From Streptomyces abyssomicinicus (lineage in GTDB: Bacteria > Actinomycetota > Actinomycetes > Streptomycetales > Streptomycetaceae): 64,000 bases of DNA. Shown here in pieces: positions 55,272 through 64,000 of this stretch. The stretch lies in contig NZ_BBZI01000015.1 in NCBI RefSeq assembly GCF_008974245.1, positions 124,001-188,000 on the forward strand, read 5' to 3'. Position numbers and translations under genes: made by a program. The notes under the pieces were generated by a model. The model saw nothing but the letters and a program-made list of their open reading frames with translations. It did not search any database and was not told where the DNA came from. Positions within the stretch are counted from its first letter, which is position 1. Each line of letters begins with the position of its first letter.

Positions 55272-58200
55272 CAGTACGTTCCCTCCGGCATGAGGCCCGT
55301 CTGGACCAGCGGCTTGCCGCGCCTGCGCGAGACGAAGACACCCCGCCCGGCCGGCATGGGCCGCGCCCGGACACCGCCGAGCAGGTCGCCCTCGGACGGG
55401 TCACCGGCCAGCACCACGCCCTGGGCGCCCAGTTCCTTGATGCGCTGGACGAACGCCTCGTAACCCGCGCGCCCGGCGCCCGCCGTGGAGCGGGCGATGA
55501 TGAACCGCACGCCCACGTCCCGGGCGAACGGCAGCAGTTCGGTCAGCCCCGCCAGCGGATTGCCCTGCGAGGTGGACACCAGGTCGTAGTCGTCGACGAC
55601 CACGTACACCGTCGGCCCGCTCCACCAGCTGCGGTCCCGCAGCTGCTGTGCGGTGACGTCCGCGGTCGGCGAGCGGCGGCGCATCAGGTCCGCCAGCGCC
55701 GCCATGTGGTGGTCCATCGTGTTGGACATCGGGATGTACTCGGCCAGGTGCGAGGTCGGCGTGACGTCCAGCAGCGAGCGCCGGTTGTCGATCACGAACA
55801 GCTTGCACTCGTCACCCGAGTAGCGCTGCGTGAGCTGCCGGATCAGCAGCCGCAGCAGGTTCGACTTGCCCGACTCGCTCTCGCCGAACACCAGGAAGAA
55901 CGGATCCTGGTCGAAGTCGACGAACACCGGCTCCAGATCGTTCTCGTCCAGCCCGAACGCCACACCCCGCCGCGGGAACCGGTCGCCGGCCGGCAGCTCC
56001 TCCAGGGACAGCCGGCGCGGCAGCAGCCGCACCTGGGGCGCCGGCGGCGCCGTCCAGTGCCGCGACACCTCCGAGGCCAGCGCCGCCGTCGCGTCCGCCA
56101 GGTCCGAGTCCGAGGTCAGGCCGTCGATGCGCGGCACCGCGGCCATGAAGTGCAGCTTCTGCGGCGACTGGCCCCGGCCCGGCACACCCGCCGGCACGTT
56201 CGCCGCCACCTTGCGGTCGAACTCCGAGTCCATGGTGTCGCCGAGCCGCAGCTCCAGGCGGTTCATCAGGTGGTCCTTCAGGTTGGAGCGGACCTCCATC
56301 GACCGCGAGGCGGTGAGCACCAGGTGGACGCCGTAACCGAGACCGCGCGCCGCGATGTCCAGCACCACCTGCTCCAGCGCCTCGTACTCGCCCTTGAAGT
56401 TGCCCCAGCCGTCGATCAGCAGGAAGACGTCGCCCCACGGCTGGTCCGTCACCGAGATCGTGCCGCGCGCCCGCCGGTTGCGGAACTCCGCCATCGACGG
56501 GATGCCCGCCGCCCGGAAGTACTCCTCCCGCCGGTTCAGCACGCCGTACACCTCGGCGACCGTACGCCGCACCCGCTCCGGGTCCAGCCGGGACGCCACC
56601 CCGCCCACGTGCGGCAGCCCCTCGATCGACACCATGCCGCCACCGCCGAAGTCCAGCCCGTAGAACTGCACCTCGTGCGGGGTGTGGGTGAGCGCGAACG
56701 ACGACACCAGGGTGCGCAGCAGCGTCGACTTGCCGGACTGCGGACCGCCCAGGATCTGCATGTGGCCGGCCGCGCCCGAGAAGTCCACCCACAGCGGATC
56801 GCGCCGCTGCTCGTACGGCTTGTCGAGGAGGCCCACCGGCACCACCAGCCGGCCCGCGCCCTCGTAACCCGGCTGCGTCAGACCACGCCCCCGCACCGCC
56901 GTCAGCCCCGGCAGCAGACCGTCCAGCGACGGCGGGCTGTCCAGCGGCGGCAGCCACACCTGGTGCGCCGCCGGGCCCTGGGCCTCGAGCCGCTTCACGA
57001 TCACGTCCAGCACCGTGTCCGCCAGCGCGTCGTCGGTCCCCGGCGCCTCGGGCTCGGCCACGCGCTGCCGCGGCACCGCCGCGTACCGCACCGGCACCTC
57101 CGCGGCGGTGAACAGCACCGGCCGCCGGTCCACCGGCAGCGGCCCGCCCGCGAGCGCCGCCTGCTGCGCCCCCGAGCGGTACACGCCCGACACGTAGGCG
57201 GCCTTGAACCGCATCATCTCGTCGGTGCCGAACTTCAGGAAACCGGAGCCCGGCACGTTCGGCAGCTCGTAGGCGTCCGGAACGCCCAGCGCCGCCCTCG
57301 ACTCCGCCGCGGAGAAGGTCCGCAGACCGATCCGGTACGACAGATACGTCTCCAGGCCGCGCAGCCGCCCCTCCTCCAGACGCTGCGAGGCCAGCAGCAG
57401 GTGCACGCCCAGCGACCGGCCGATGCGGCCGATCTGCACGAACATCTCGATGAAGTCCGGCTTCGCGGTGAGCAGTTCACTGAACTCGTCGATGACCAGC
57501 ACCAACGACGGGATGGGCTGCAGCGCGGCGCCGGCCGCGCGGGCCTTCTCGTAGTCGTGGATGTTGGCGTAGTTGCCCGCGTCGCGCAGCATCTCCTGGC
57601 GGCGGTTGAGCTCACCGCGGATGGAGTCGCCCATCCGGTCCACCAGCGTCAGGTCGTCCGCCAGGTTGGTGATCACGGCGGCGACGTGCGGCATCCGCGC
57701 CATGCCCGCGAAGGTCGCACCGCCCTTGAAGTCGGCGAGCACGAAGTTCAGCGTCTCCGAGGAGTGGGTGACCGCCAGTCCCAGCACCAGGGTGCGCAGC
57801 AGCTCCGACTTGCCCGAACCCGTCGCGCCCACGCACAGGCCGTGCGGGCCCATGCCCTCCTGCGCGGCCTCCTTCAGGTCCAGCATCACCGGACGGCCGT
57901 CCTCGCCGACACCGATCGGCACCCGCAGCCGCTCCGCCAGCGCCCGCGGCCGCCAGGTCCGCTTGGGATCCACCGACGCGGCGTCACCCAGGTTCAGCAG
58001 GTCGGTGAACTCCAGGTTCGCCAGCAGCGGCTCGTCGTCGTCCCCGCCCGACGCCATCCGCAGCGGCGCCAGCTGCCGGGCCAGCGCCTCGGCCGACGCG
58101 TACGACATCACGTCCGGCGTCCCCTCGTACACCGCGCCGTGCGCCGACTCCAGCCGCAGCGACGACGGCCGCACCGACATCGCCAGGTCACCCGGCACGC

Positions 58201-59245
58201 CCACCTGCTCGCCCGGCGCCACCTCGATCACCGTCACGCCCTGGAGCCCCTCCGGGCCGGCCAGCACCGAGTCCGGCGGCAGCGACACCCCGTCCAGCAC
58301 CAGCACCAGGTGCGGTGTCTCCGGCAGCGGCGGAGCGGCGGGATGGAACCGCGGCCGGCCCGACAGACGCCCGGCCAGCAGGTCCTCCAGCGCCCGCGGA
58401 TCCTGCGAGATCAGCCGGCGGCTGCCCGCGCCGTCCGGGGCGCCCGGCGCCTGGGTGTGCGGCAGCCACTTCGCCCACTCCCAGTGCCCCAGCGCCTCCC
58501 GGCCCGCCGCGACCGCCACCACCAGGTCCTCGGGCGAGTGCAGCGAGGCCAGCGAACCCGTCATCGCACGCACCAGAGCCCGTACCGACTCCGGCTCGCC
58601 GCTCACCGACACCCGGTGGAACGCCCGCAGGGACACCGCCATCGGCAGCTCCTCCAGCATGGAGTGCACCGCCACGAACCGCTGCATCGCCCCCGCGGTC
58701 AACGGCTCCAACTGGTCCACCGGACCCGTCTGCGGCGCGATCAGCGGCGAGGCCAGCTGCTGCGGACCCAGACCGATCCGCACCTGCGCGAAGTCCTCGT
58801 CGCCCGGCCGCCGTTCCCACACCCGGCTGCCCTCGGCGACCAGCGCCCACAGCTGCTCGGGGGAGGGATGCAGGTAGTACTGGGCGTCCCGCTGCGCCGT
58901 CGCGGCCTCCACCGCCCGCTGCCGGGTCTGCGTCAGATAGCCCAGGTAGTCACGCCGCAGATCGGCCAACTGCCCCTGGTTGCCCCGACGGAAGCGCACC
59001 ACCATCGCCACCGACATGGCGATGGTCGAGGCGACCATCACCATGCCCATGATCTTCATGAACGGTTTGTCGCTCATGAAGAAGAAGACCACCGAGCCGC
59101 CCATGCCGAGCGTCGGCAGCAACTGCATCAGCACGCTCTCCTGATGCCCGCGCGGCAACTCCGGCGGAGGCTGCAGCACGATCTCTTCCGTGGGCACCTC
59201 GGACGGCAACGCCCTCGGCGGGCGCTTCACGACGATGTGGCTCAC
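55271..59245 (-). CDS. eccC: Type VII secretion ATPase EccC (fused EccCa/EccCb)
   Basis: 1324 residues from GTG 59245. Two N-terminal transmembrane segments at about 37-85 (LMQLLPTLGMGGSVVFFFM, then MKIMGMVMVASTIAMSVAMV), then three FtsK/SpoIIIE-type ATPase domains: D1 with Walker A GATGSGKSELLRTL (about 472) and Walker B LVLVIDEF; D2 with GGPQSGKSTLLRTL (about 837) and VFLLIDGW; D3 with GESESGKSNLLRLL (about 1125) and YVVVDDYD. Only D1 has the full DE box. It drives substrate export and binds the C-terminal signals of Esx proteins. In mycobacteria EccC is often split; here it is one chain. First gene of the minus operon that continues with the small membrane protein and module B. Confidence 0.97.
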   Translation of the reverse strand: MSHIVVKRPPRALPSEVPTEEIVLQPPPELPRGHQESVLMQLLPTLGMGGSVVFFFMSDKPFMKIMGMVMVASTIAMSVAMVVRFRRGNQGQLADLRRDYLGYLTQTRQRAVEAATAQRDAQYYLHPSPEQLWALVAEGSRVWERRPGDEDFAQVRIGLGPQQLASPLIAPQTGPVDQLEPLTAGAMQRFVAVHSMLEELPMAVSLRAFHRVSVSGEPESVRALVRAMTGSLASLHSPEDLVVAVAAGREALGHWEWAKWLPHTQAPGAPDGAGSRRLISQDPRALEDLLAGRLSGRPRFHPAAPPLPETPHLVLVLDGVSLPPDSVLAGPEGLQGVTVIEVAPGEQVGVPGDLAMSVRPSSLRLESAHGAVYEGTPDVMSYASAEALARQLAPLRMASGGDDDEPLLANLEFTDLLNLGDAASVDPKRTWRPRALAERLRVPIGVGEDGRPVMLDLKEAAQEGMGPHGLCVGATGSGKSELLRTLVLGLAVTHSSETLNFVLADFKGGATFAGMARMPHVAAVITNLADDLTLVDRMGDSIRGELNRRQEMLRDAGNYANIHDYEKARAAGAALQPIPSLVLVIDEFSELLTAKPDFIEMFVQIGRIGRSLGVHLLLASQRLEEGRLRGLETYLSYRIGLRTFSAAESRAALGVPDAYELPNVPGSGFLKFGTDEMMRFKAAYVSGVYRSGAQQAALAGGPLPVDRRPVLFTAAEVPVRYAAVPRQRVAEPEAPGTDDALADTVLDVIVKRLEAQGPAAHQVWLPPLDSPPSLDGLLPGLTAVRGRGLTQPGYEGAGRLVVPVGLLDKPYEQRRDPLWVDFSGAAGHMQILGGPQSGKSTLLRTLVSSFALTHTPHEVQFYGLDFGGGGMVSIEGLPHVGGVASRLDPERVRRTVAEVYGVLNRREEYFRAAGIPSMAEFRNRRARGTISVTDQPWGDVFLLIDGWGNFKGEYEALEQVVLDIAARGLGYGVHLVLTASRSMEVRSNLKDHLMNRLELRLGDTMDSEFDRKVAANVPAGVPGRGQSPQKLHFMAAVPRIDGLTSDSDLADATAALASEVSRHWTAPPAPQVRLLPRRLSLEELPAGDRFPRRGVAFGLDENDLEPVFVDFDQDPFFLVFGESESGKSNLLRLLIRQLTQRYSGDECKLFVIDNRRSLLDVTPTSHLAEYIPMSNTMDHHMAALADLMRRRSPTADVTAQQLRDRSWWSGPTVYVVVDDYDLVSTSQGNPLAGLTELLPFARDVGVRFIIARSTAGAGRAGYEAFVQRIKELGAQGVVLAGDPSEGDLLGGVRARPMPAGRGVFVSRRRGKPLVQTGLMPEGTY

Positions 59246-59547
59246 TGGTCACCAATCCCCTTGCCGGGCCCCGCCGTTGTCCAGGGCTCCCCGTGGTCCG
59301 GGTATGCGGGCCGCGGCGTGATCCTACTGAGTCCGCCGGGGACCGGTGAGAGGTATGGTGCCGGATGTTCGCCCCGCCCGGACGGCCAGGTCCGCCCGTC
59401 GGCGCGGACACACGTGAACGACTTCGGACATCAGGGGCGTTCAGCTGCGACCGCGAGTCCCACCGGCGCTCCACGGCCACCGTACCGCCGCGCGCTCGGG
59501 TCACACGCACCCGTCACCCGCACACCACCACCGAGGGGGAGCAGAAG
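59246..59547. promoter_or_regulatory. Divergent eccC/eccD promoter region
   Basis: Intergenic, 302 bp. On the minus strand TAGGAT (rc of ATCCTA, about 59321-59326) is a good -10 element for eccC. On the plus strand TATGGT (about 59352-59357) may serve eccD. No gene is convincing here, although the frame of eccD stays open upstream to 59365. Confidence 0.4.
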
Positions 59548-61047
59548 GTGAGCACCACGGCCTCCGCGCCGGCCACCGGACAGGCCGGCCCCGGACCGGC
59601 GGGCCCGTCCGGAACGGGCGCCGGCTCCGGACTCGGCTTCTGCCGGGTCACCATCGTCGCGCCCGACAGCCGCATCGACGTCGCGCTGCCCGACGACATC
59701 CCGGTCGCCGACCTCTACCCGGAGATCCTCAGGCTCTCCCGGCAGAGCCCCGCCGAGGGCGCGCCCGTCGGCTACCACCTGGTCCGCCGCGACGGCACCG
59801 TCCTCGACAGCGCCCGCTCCTTCGCGGCCCAGCGGATCCTCGACGGCGAACTGCTCACCCTGCGGCCGTTCTCCGACTCGCTGCCGCCCGCCGTCTTCGA
59901 CGACGTCTCCGAGGCCGTCGCCTCCGCCGTCTCCCGCGACCACACCCTGTGGAACGGCGACCTCACCCGCACCGGCGGCCTGATCGCCGGGGGAGTGCTG
60001 CCCACGCTGCTCGCCTTCGTCGCCTGGACCTCCCGCCCCGGTCACGACATGCACGGCCTGCCCGGCACCCTCGCCGCCGTCGCCGGCCTGGTCCTGGTCG
60101 CCCTGGCCTGCGTCCGCGCCCGCGTCTACGACGACCGCGCGGCCGCCCTCGCGCTCGGCCTGGGCGCGCTGCCCAACATCGGCGTGGCCGGCTCCGGCCT
60201 GCTGCCCCTGGCCGAGGGCGCCGGCATCGGCAAGCTCCAGTTCCTGCTGGCCTGCGCCGCCGCGCTGCTGGCCGCCGTGGTCCTGATGCTCTGCTCCCCC
60301 CGCGGCGACGGGCCCTTCGTGGCCTGCGTGCTCGCCGCCGCGATCGGCGTGGCCACCGCCTTCGCCGCCCTCATGGCCCGCTGGAACGCCACCGAGACGG
60401 CCGCGCTGTGCGCACCGCTCGCCGTCGGCGCCCTCGCCTTCCTGCCCGGGATGTCCCTGCGGTTCGCCCGCCTGCCCATCGGCTTCGACCCGCCGAGCAC
60501 CGGCACCTCCACCGCCTACGGCCTGGAGACCGAACCGCAGGAGCCGGTCGACCTGCACCGCGTCGAGGAGCGCACCCGGCGCGGCCACGAACTCCTGGTC
60601 GGCCTGGTCGGCGGCTGCGCCCTGGTCGCCGTCGTCGCCTGCGCGGTGCTCGGCTTCTCCGACGACCTGTGGGCCCGGCTGCTCGCCCTGGCCACCGGCA
60701 TCGCCCTGCTCATGCGGGCCACCCTGTTCCGCTACACGGCACAGGTGGGCGCGCTGCTCGCGGCCGGCCTCGCCTCGCTGGTGCTGCTCGGCCTCGGCCT
60801 CGCGCTCGACGCGCCCGGCACCGCGGACCCGTCCGGTCCGCAGCTGCGCACCCTCTGGCTGGTGGCCGCCGTCGCCGTGGCCACCGCGCTGATCACCGGC
60901 ATCGGCATGATCGCCCCGCGCGGCGGGCCCACCCCGTTCTGGGGCCGCTTCCTGGAGATCGCCGAGTCCTTCGTCCTGCTGACCCTGGTCCCGCTGGCCC
61001 TCGCCGTCTTCGGCGTCTACGAGGCCGCCCGGGCGATGACCGGCTGA
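59548..61047 (+). CDS. eccD: Type VII secretion integral membrane protein EccD
   Basis: 499 residues from GTG 59548, with GAGGGGGAG about 8 bp before it; upstream in-frame codons lack a site and are not family-like. Layout: flexible N-terminus rich in Gly/Pro/Ala (about 1-28), a ubiquitin-like (YukD) domain (CRVTIVAPDSRIDVALPDD, then LSRQSPAEGAPVGYHLVRRD; about 30-110), then about eleven transmembrane helices with LLAFVAWTSRPG and the loop VEERTRRGHELL. EccD forms the membrane pore of ESX. It is divergent from eccC. A 17-bp-stem terminator follows. Confidence 0.94.
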   Translation: MSTTASAPATGQAGPGPAGPSGTGAGSGLGFCRVTIVAPDSRIDVALPDDIPVADLYPEILRLSRQSPAEGAPVGYHLVRRDGTVLDSARSFAAQRILDGELLTLRPFSDSLPPAVFDDVSEAVASAVSRDHTLWNGDLTRTGGLIAGGVLPTLLAFVAWTSRPGHDMHGLPGTLAAVAGLVLVALACVRARVYDDRAAALALGLGALPNIGVAGSGLLPLAEGAGIGKLQFLLACAAALLAAVVLMLCSPRGDGPFVACVLAAAIGVATAFAALMARWNATETAALCAPLAVGALAFLPGMSLRFARLPIGFDPPSTGTSTAYGLETEPQEPVDLHRVEERTRRGHELLVGLVGGCALVAVVACAVLGFSDDLWARLLALATGIALLMRATLFRYTAQVGALLAAGLASLVLLGLGLALDAPGTADPSGPQLRTLWLVAAVAVATALITGIGMIAPRGGPTPFWGRFLEIAESFVLLTLVPLALAVFGVYEAARAMTG

Positions 61048-61064
61048 CGTCCGCCGCGGAAGGC

Positions 61065-61113
61065 GGAACGCCGTGGGGCGGCTGCGGACCCCGCACCCGC
61101 CCCACGGCGTTCC
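61065..61113. terminator. Terminator after eccD
   Basis: GGAACGCCGTGGGGCGG (61065-61081) pairs perfectly with 61097-61113. It lies between the convergent eccD and DUF397 genes. The remaining 160 bp to 61275 hold no convincing gene. Confidence 0.85.
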
Positions 61114-61274
61114 CGCGTTCCCGCACCCGGTCCCGCGTCCCGAACGAGAACACCGCCCACGGCAGGTGCACCAGCGCGTACAGCGCCTGCCGCCGGGTCG
61201 ACCCGCTCCGCGGCACCGCGCCGCACCAGGCGATGAGCCGCGGCGCGTCCCCGCGGCCCGCCGTGCGGTACGGC

Positions 61275-61559
61275 TCAGCCCTCGGCCGCGGGCTCCAGGT
61301 CGAACTCCCCGTCCCGTGCCCCCAGCACGAAGGCCCGCCACTCCGCCTCCGTGTACCGCAGCACCGTCTCCGGCTCCAGCGACGACCGCATCGCCACCGC
61401 GCCGCCCGGCAGACGGGCGATCTCCACCCGCTCCTCGTGTTGCTCAGTACCCGGCGCGCACTCCCACTCCACGCCGGAGATGTCGAGCGCGTACAGCTCG
61501 TCCCGCTCCCGCTCCTTGCGGGCCTTGACGTCTTCCTCTGTCTCCGCTGTCTCCGCCAT
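61275..61559 (-). CDS. DUF397-like protein
   Basis: 94 residues from ATG 61559 with AAGGGG 7 bp upstream. An acidic N-terminus (TAETEEDVKARKERERDELY) is followed by a DUF397-type domain: DISGVEWECAPGT, EERVEIARLPGGAVAMRSSL, VLRYTEAEWRAFVLGARDGE. DUF397 proteins are common in Streptomyces and often sit next to a helix-turn-helix regulator; none is here. Its longer N-terminus is unusual. Divergent from rpsO. Confidence 0.85.
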   Translation of the reverse strand: MAETAETEEDVKARKERERDELYALDISGVEWECAPGTEQHEERVEIARLPGGAVAMRSSLEPETVLRYTEAEWRAFVLGARDGEFDLEPAAEG

Positions 61560-61842
61560 GCGAAGCCCCTTCCGCAACGGGCCCGAACCGGGCCGGGTCG
61601 ATCCGCGACGTACCCTAGTGCGCGCCCCACCTTCCCCGGAGGGCTTCCGCGCCCCGCGGCAGGGACCCCCCTCGCGGCCTGGTACTCTGGGCGACGGCCG
61701 TTTGCGTACGCGCCACCGGACCCGCCCGACGGCGGTCTGGAGGACGCGCCCAGCGGATCCCCGCCTCCCGAGTAACGGAAGCTCCCCCGAGACACAGACC
61801 GGGGGCACTCGGTGGCCATCAGGACATCACCAAGGAGTACGC

Positions 61843-62133
61843 GTGTCGCTCGACGCCGCTACGAAGAAGCAGATCATGACCGAGTTCGGCACCAAGGAAG
61901 GTGACACCGGCTCCCCCGAGGTCCAGGTCGCGCTCCTGACCCGCCGCATCTCCGACCTGACGGAGCACCTCAAGAGCCACAAGCACGACCACCACTCCCG
62001 TCGTGGTCTGCTGATCCTGGTCGGTCAGCGTCGCCGTCTGCTGCAGTACCTGGCCAAGAAGGACATCCAGCGCTTCCGTGCCCTGGTCGACCGCCTCGGC
62101 ATCCGCCGTGGTGCTGCCGGCGGCGCCAAGTAA
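61843..62133 (+). CDS. rpsO: 30S ribosomal protein S15
   Basis: 96 residues from GTG 61843 (AAGGAG 5 bp upstream). S15 binds helices 20-22 of 16S rRNA in early 30S assembly. Conserved sequence: FGTKEGDTGSPEVQVALLT, ISDLTEHLKSHKHDHHSRRG, LLQYLAKKDIQRFRALVDRL. Upstream of pnp as in many bacteria, with a hairpin between them. Confidence 0.98.
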   Translation: MSLDAATKKQIMTEFGTKEGDTGSPEVQVALLTRRISDLTEHLKSHKHDHHSRRGLLILVGQRRRLLQYLAKKDIQRFRALVDRLGIRRGAAGGAK

Positions 62134-62142
62134 GACGCCGTG

Positions 62143-62178
62143 AAGGGAGCGGTTCCCGTGAAGGGGACCGCTCCCTTT
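62143..62178 (+). terminator. rpsO-pnp intergenic hairpin
   Basis: AAGGGAGCGGTTCCC (62143-62157) pairs with GGGGACCGCTCCCTT (62163-62177) with one G-U pair, then T. It starts 10 bp after the rpsO stop. In Streptomyces the rpsO-pnp mRNA is known to be processed by RNase III at an intergenic stem-loop, and this is a fitting candidate; it may also attenuate transcription. Confidence 0.75.
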
Positions 62179-62498
62179 GCCGTACGTGCGGAAACGTGCG
62201 AGGTGTCACCCGCACTTTGTAGTGTGGTAGCACAACGCACGACACACGACACGGTGTGATCACGGGGCCCGCACGGGGTACCCCGTACCACTGATCACCC
62301 GACGAACTGTTCACGTGAACAGTTCACCCGAACGAGGGGAAGCGCACCTCGCCGCCACCGGTCCTCGGTAGTGGCCCCCGGGGAGACAGACCCGGGTGCT
62401 TCGATCGAAGACCGGTCCGCACGGCACGGCGCGCTTCTCCGCCGAGTCCCACTGCCACACGGGCAGCCCAGGGACGAAAGACGAGGAGAAGAACACTG
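62179..62498. promoter_or_regulatory. pnp upstream region
   Basis: 320 bp without a gene. TAGTGT (62220-62225) could be a -10 element of a separate pnp promoter. The palindrome ACGGGGTACCCCGT (62273-62286) and direct TGATCAC elements flanking it (about 62257 and 62292) are present, as well as the perfect palindrome at 62304-62325. Confidence 0.45.
62304..62325. promoter_or_regulatory. 22-bp perfect palindrome upstream of pnp
   Basis: GAACTGTTCAC is followed at once by its exact complement GTGAACAGTTC. It lies 174 bp before the pnp start. The AT content and symmetry suit a dimeric repressor (GntR- or TetR-type), but in RNA it would also fold as a stem. Confidence 0.6.
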
Positions 62499-64000
62499 GT
62501 GGAGAACGAGACCCACTACGCCGAGGCCGTCATCGACAACGGTTCCTTCGGCACCCGCACCATCCGCTTCGAGACGGGCCGCCTGGCCCGTCAGGCCGCC
62601 GGCTCCGCCGTGGCCTACCTGGACGACGACACCATGGTGCTGTCGGCCACCAGCGCCTCCAAGAACCCCAAGGACCAGCTCGACTTCTTCCCCCTGACGG
62701 TGGACGTCGAGGAGCGCATGTACGCGGCCGGCAAGATCCCCGGCTCGTTCTTCCGCCGTGAGGGCCGGCCGTCCGAGGACGCCATCCTCACCTGCCGCCT
62801 CATCGACCGCCCGCTGCGCCCGTCCTTCAAGAAGGGCCTGCGCAACGAGATCCAGGTCGTCGCGACGATCATGGCGCTCAACCCCGACCACCTGTACGAC
62901 GTCGTGGCGATCAACGCCGCGTCCGCGTCGACTCAGCTGGCCGGCCTGCCCTTCTCCGGCCCGATCGGCGGCGTCCGCGTCGCGCTGATCAACGGCCAGT
63001 GGGTCGCCTTCCCGACGCACACCGAGCTCGAGGACGCCGTCTTCGACATGGTGGTCGCGGGCCGCGTCCTGGAGGACGGCGACGTCGCGATCATGATGGT
63101 CGAGGCCGAGGCCACCGAGAAGACCGTCAAGCTCGTCGAGGGCGGTGCCGAGGCCCCGACCGAGGAGGTCGTCGCCGCCGGTCTCGAGGCCGCGAAGCCC
63201 TTCATCAAGGTCCTCTGCAAGGCCCAGTCGGACCTCGCCGCCAAGGCCGCCAAGCCGACCGGCGAGTTCCCGATCTTCCTGGACTACCAGGACGACGTCT
63301 TCCAGGCCCTGTCCTCCGCCGTCCGCCCCGAGCTGAGCGAGGCGCTCACCATCGCGGGCAAGCAGGACCGCGAGGCCGAGCTGGACCGCGTCAAGGGCCT
63401 CGCCGCCGAGAAGCTCCTCCCGGAGTTCGAGGGCCGCGAGAAGGAGATCTCCGCCGCGTACCGCTCGCTCACCAAGCAGCTGGTCCGCGAGCGCGTGATC
63501 AAGGAGAAGAAGCGCATCGACGGCCGCGGTGTCACCGACATCCGCACCCTGGCCGCCGAGGTCGAGGCCATCCCGCGTGTGCACGGCTCCGCCCTGTTCG
63601 AGCGCGGCGAGACCCAGATCCTGGGCGTCACCACCCTCAACATGCTCCGCATGGAGCAGCAGCTGGACACCCTCTCCCCGGTGACCCGCAAGCGCTACAT
63701 GCACAACTACAACTTCCCGCCGTACTCCGTCGGCGAGACCGGCCGCGTCGGCTCCCCGAAGCGCCGCGAGATCGGCCACGGCGCCCTCGCCGAGCGCGCC
63801 ATCGTGCCGGTGCTGCCGACCCGCGAGGAGTTTCCCTACGCGATCCGTCAGGTGTCCGAGGCCCTCGGCTCCAACGGCTCGACGTCCATGGGCTCCGTCT
63901 GCGCCTCCACCATGTCGCTGCTGAACGCCGGTGTGCCGCTGAAGGCCCCCGTCGCCGGTATCGCCATGGGCCTGATCTCCCAGGAGATCAACGGCGAGAC
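62499..64000 (+). CDS. pnp: Polynucleotide phosphorylase (3' end beyond window)
   Basis: The first 500 residues are present from GTG 62499; the gene runs off the window. PNPase degrades RNA 3' to 5' with phosphate and, in Streptomyces, also adds heteropolymeric 3' tails. The first RNase PH-like domain is complete (FGTRTIRFETGRLARQAAGS, FFRREGRPSEDAILTCRLID), then the all-alpha linker (about 245-325), then the start of the second catalytic RNase PH-like domain (GRGVTDIRTLAAEVEAIPRV, GSTSMGSVCASTMSLLNAGV). AGACGAGGAGAA lies before the start. Regulation may involve the upstream hairpin and palindrome. Confidence 0.97.
   Translation, partial: MENETHYAEAVIDNGSFGTRTIRFETGRLARQAAGSAVAYLDDDTMVLSATSASKNPKDQLDFFPLTVDVEERMYAAGKIPGSFFRREGRPSEDAILTCRLIDRPLRPSFKKGLRNEIQVVATIMALNPDHLYDVVAINAASASTQLAGLPFSGPIGGVRVALINGQWVAFPTHTELEDAVFDMVVAGRVLEDGDVAIMMVEAEATEKTVKLVEGGAEAPTEEVVAAGLEAAKPFIKVLCKAQSDLAAKAAKPTGEFPIFLDYQDDVFQALSSAVRPELSEALTIAGKQDREAELDRVKGLAAEKLLPEFEGREKEISAAYRSLTKQLVRERVIKEKKRIDGRGVTDIRTLAAEVEAIPRVHGSALFERGETQILGVTTLNMLRMEQQLDTLSPVTRKRYMHNYNFPPYSVGETGRVGSPKRREIGHGALAERAIVPVLPTREEFPYAIRQVSEALGSNGSTSMGSVCASTMSLLNAGVPLKAPVAGIAMGLISQEINGE

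Noticed and set aside
55094..59551. A 1485-codon open frame on the plus strand antisense to eccC
   Set aside because: It is the mirror of a GC-rich real gene: composition is Arg/His/Gln-rich with no domain, while the opposite strand encodes EccC with all motifs.
61120..61266. Minus-strand gene-like stretch (ALYALVHLPWAVFSFGTRDR)
   Set aside because: No start codon with a ribosome site and it runs into the eccD terminator; may be a remnant but support is too weak.

Overview
The window is high-GC actinobacterial DNA and almost certainly comes from a Streptomyces chromosome. Third codon positions are strongly G/C, GTG starts and GGAGG-type ribosome binding sites are common, and the order dxr-rseP-ispG, proS, rimP-nusA-ylxR-infB, ylxP-rbfA-truB, ribF, a type VII secretion locus, then rpsO-pnp is the core arrangement known from Streptomyces. 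No tRNA, rRNA, CRISPR array, complete insertion sequence or origin is visible.

Layout. 1-11.7 kb: end of an unidentified gene, a PAP2 phosphatase, gabT with an upstream PucR-type regulator, a cassette of TetR regulator, membrane protein and divergent DHA2-type exporter, a membrane-anchored VirD4/TraG-like ATPase and an aldehyde dehydrogenase. A decayed, internally deleted copy of the 3' part of the ATPase gene lies on the other side of the exporter gene, so the exporter is bracketed by direct repeats of ATPase sequence. 11.8-20 kb: MEP-pathway genes dxr and ispG around a site-2 protease, two GNAT acetyltransferases separated by a 1-kb degenerate minisatellite, and proS. 20-22.4 kb, minus strand: lipoprotein, possible collagen-like ORF, ferritin-like protein and a kinase-fold protein without its catalytic aspartates. 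22.7-35 kb: transcription/translation cluster rimP, nusA, ylxR, infB, ylxP, rbfA, truB and ribF, interrupted by a 1145-residue protein joining a trypsin-like domain without its catalytic Ser to a STAND/NACHT-like ATPase.

35-61 kb is a full ESX (type VII secretion) locus: ParA/MinD-like protein with a huge Pro/Gln-rich N-terminus, unknown 233-residue protein, eccE, eccB, mycosin 1, mycosin 2, the WXG100 pair esxB/esxA, three-ATPase-domain eccC and eccD. Three sets of presumed substrates are embedded in it. Each pairs a small helical protein with a large protein carrying a WxG motif near its N-terminus. Two of the sets (43.5-46.5 kb and 51.4-55.0 kb, both minus strand) end with a lipoprotein gene, giving a repeated small helical, large WxG, lipoprotein module. 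This repeated module is the best candidate for an undescribed system here. The window closes with a DUF397 protein, rpsO and the 5' part of pnp.

How it fits together: EccB, EccC, EccD and EccE should form the membrane channel with EccC as motor, the mycosins process or stabilise it from outside, EsxA/EsxB are the canonical substrates, and the large WxG proteins with their partners are likely further cargo. Intergenic hairpins mark the ends of most convergent units.
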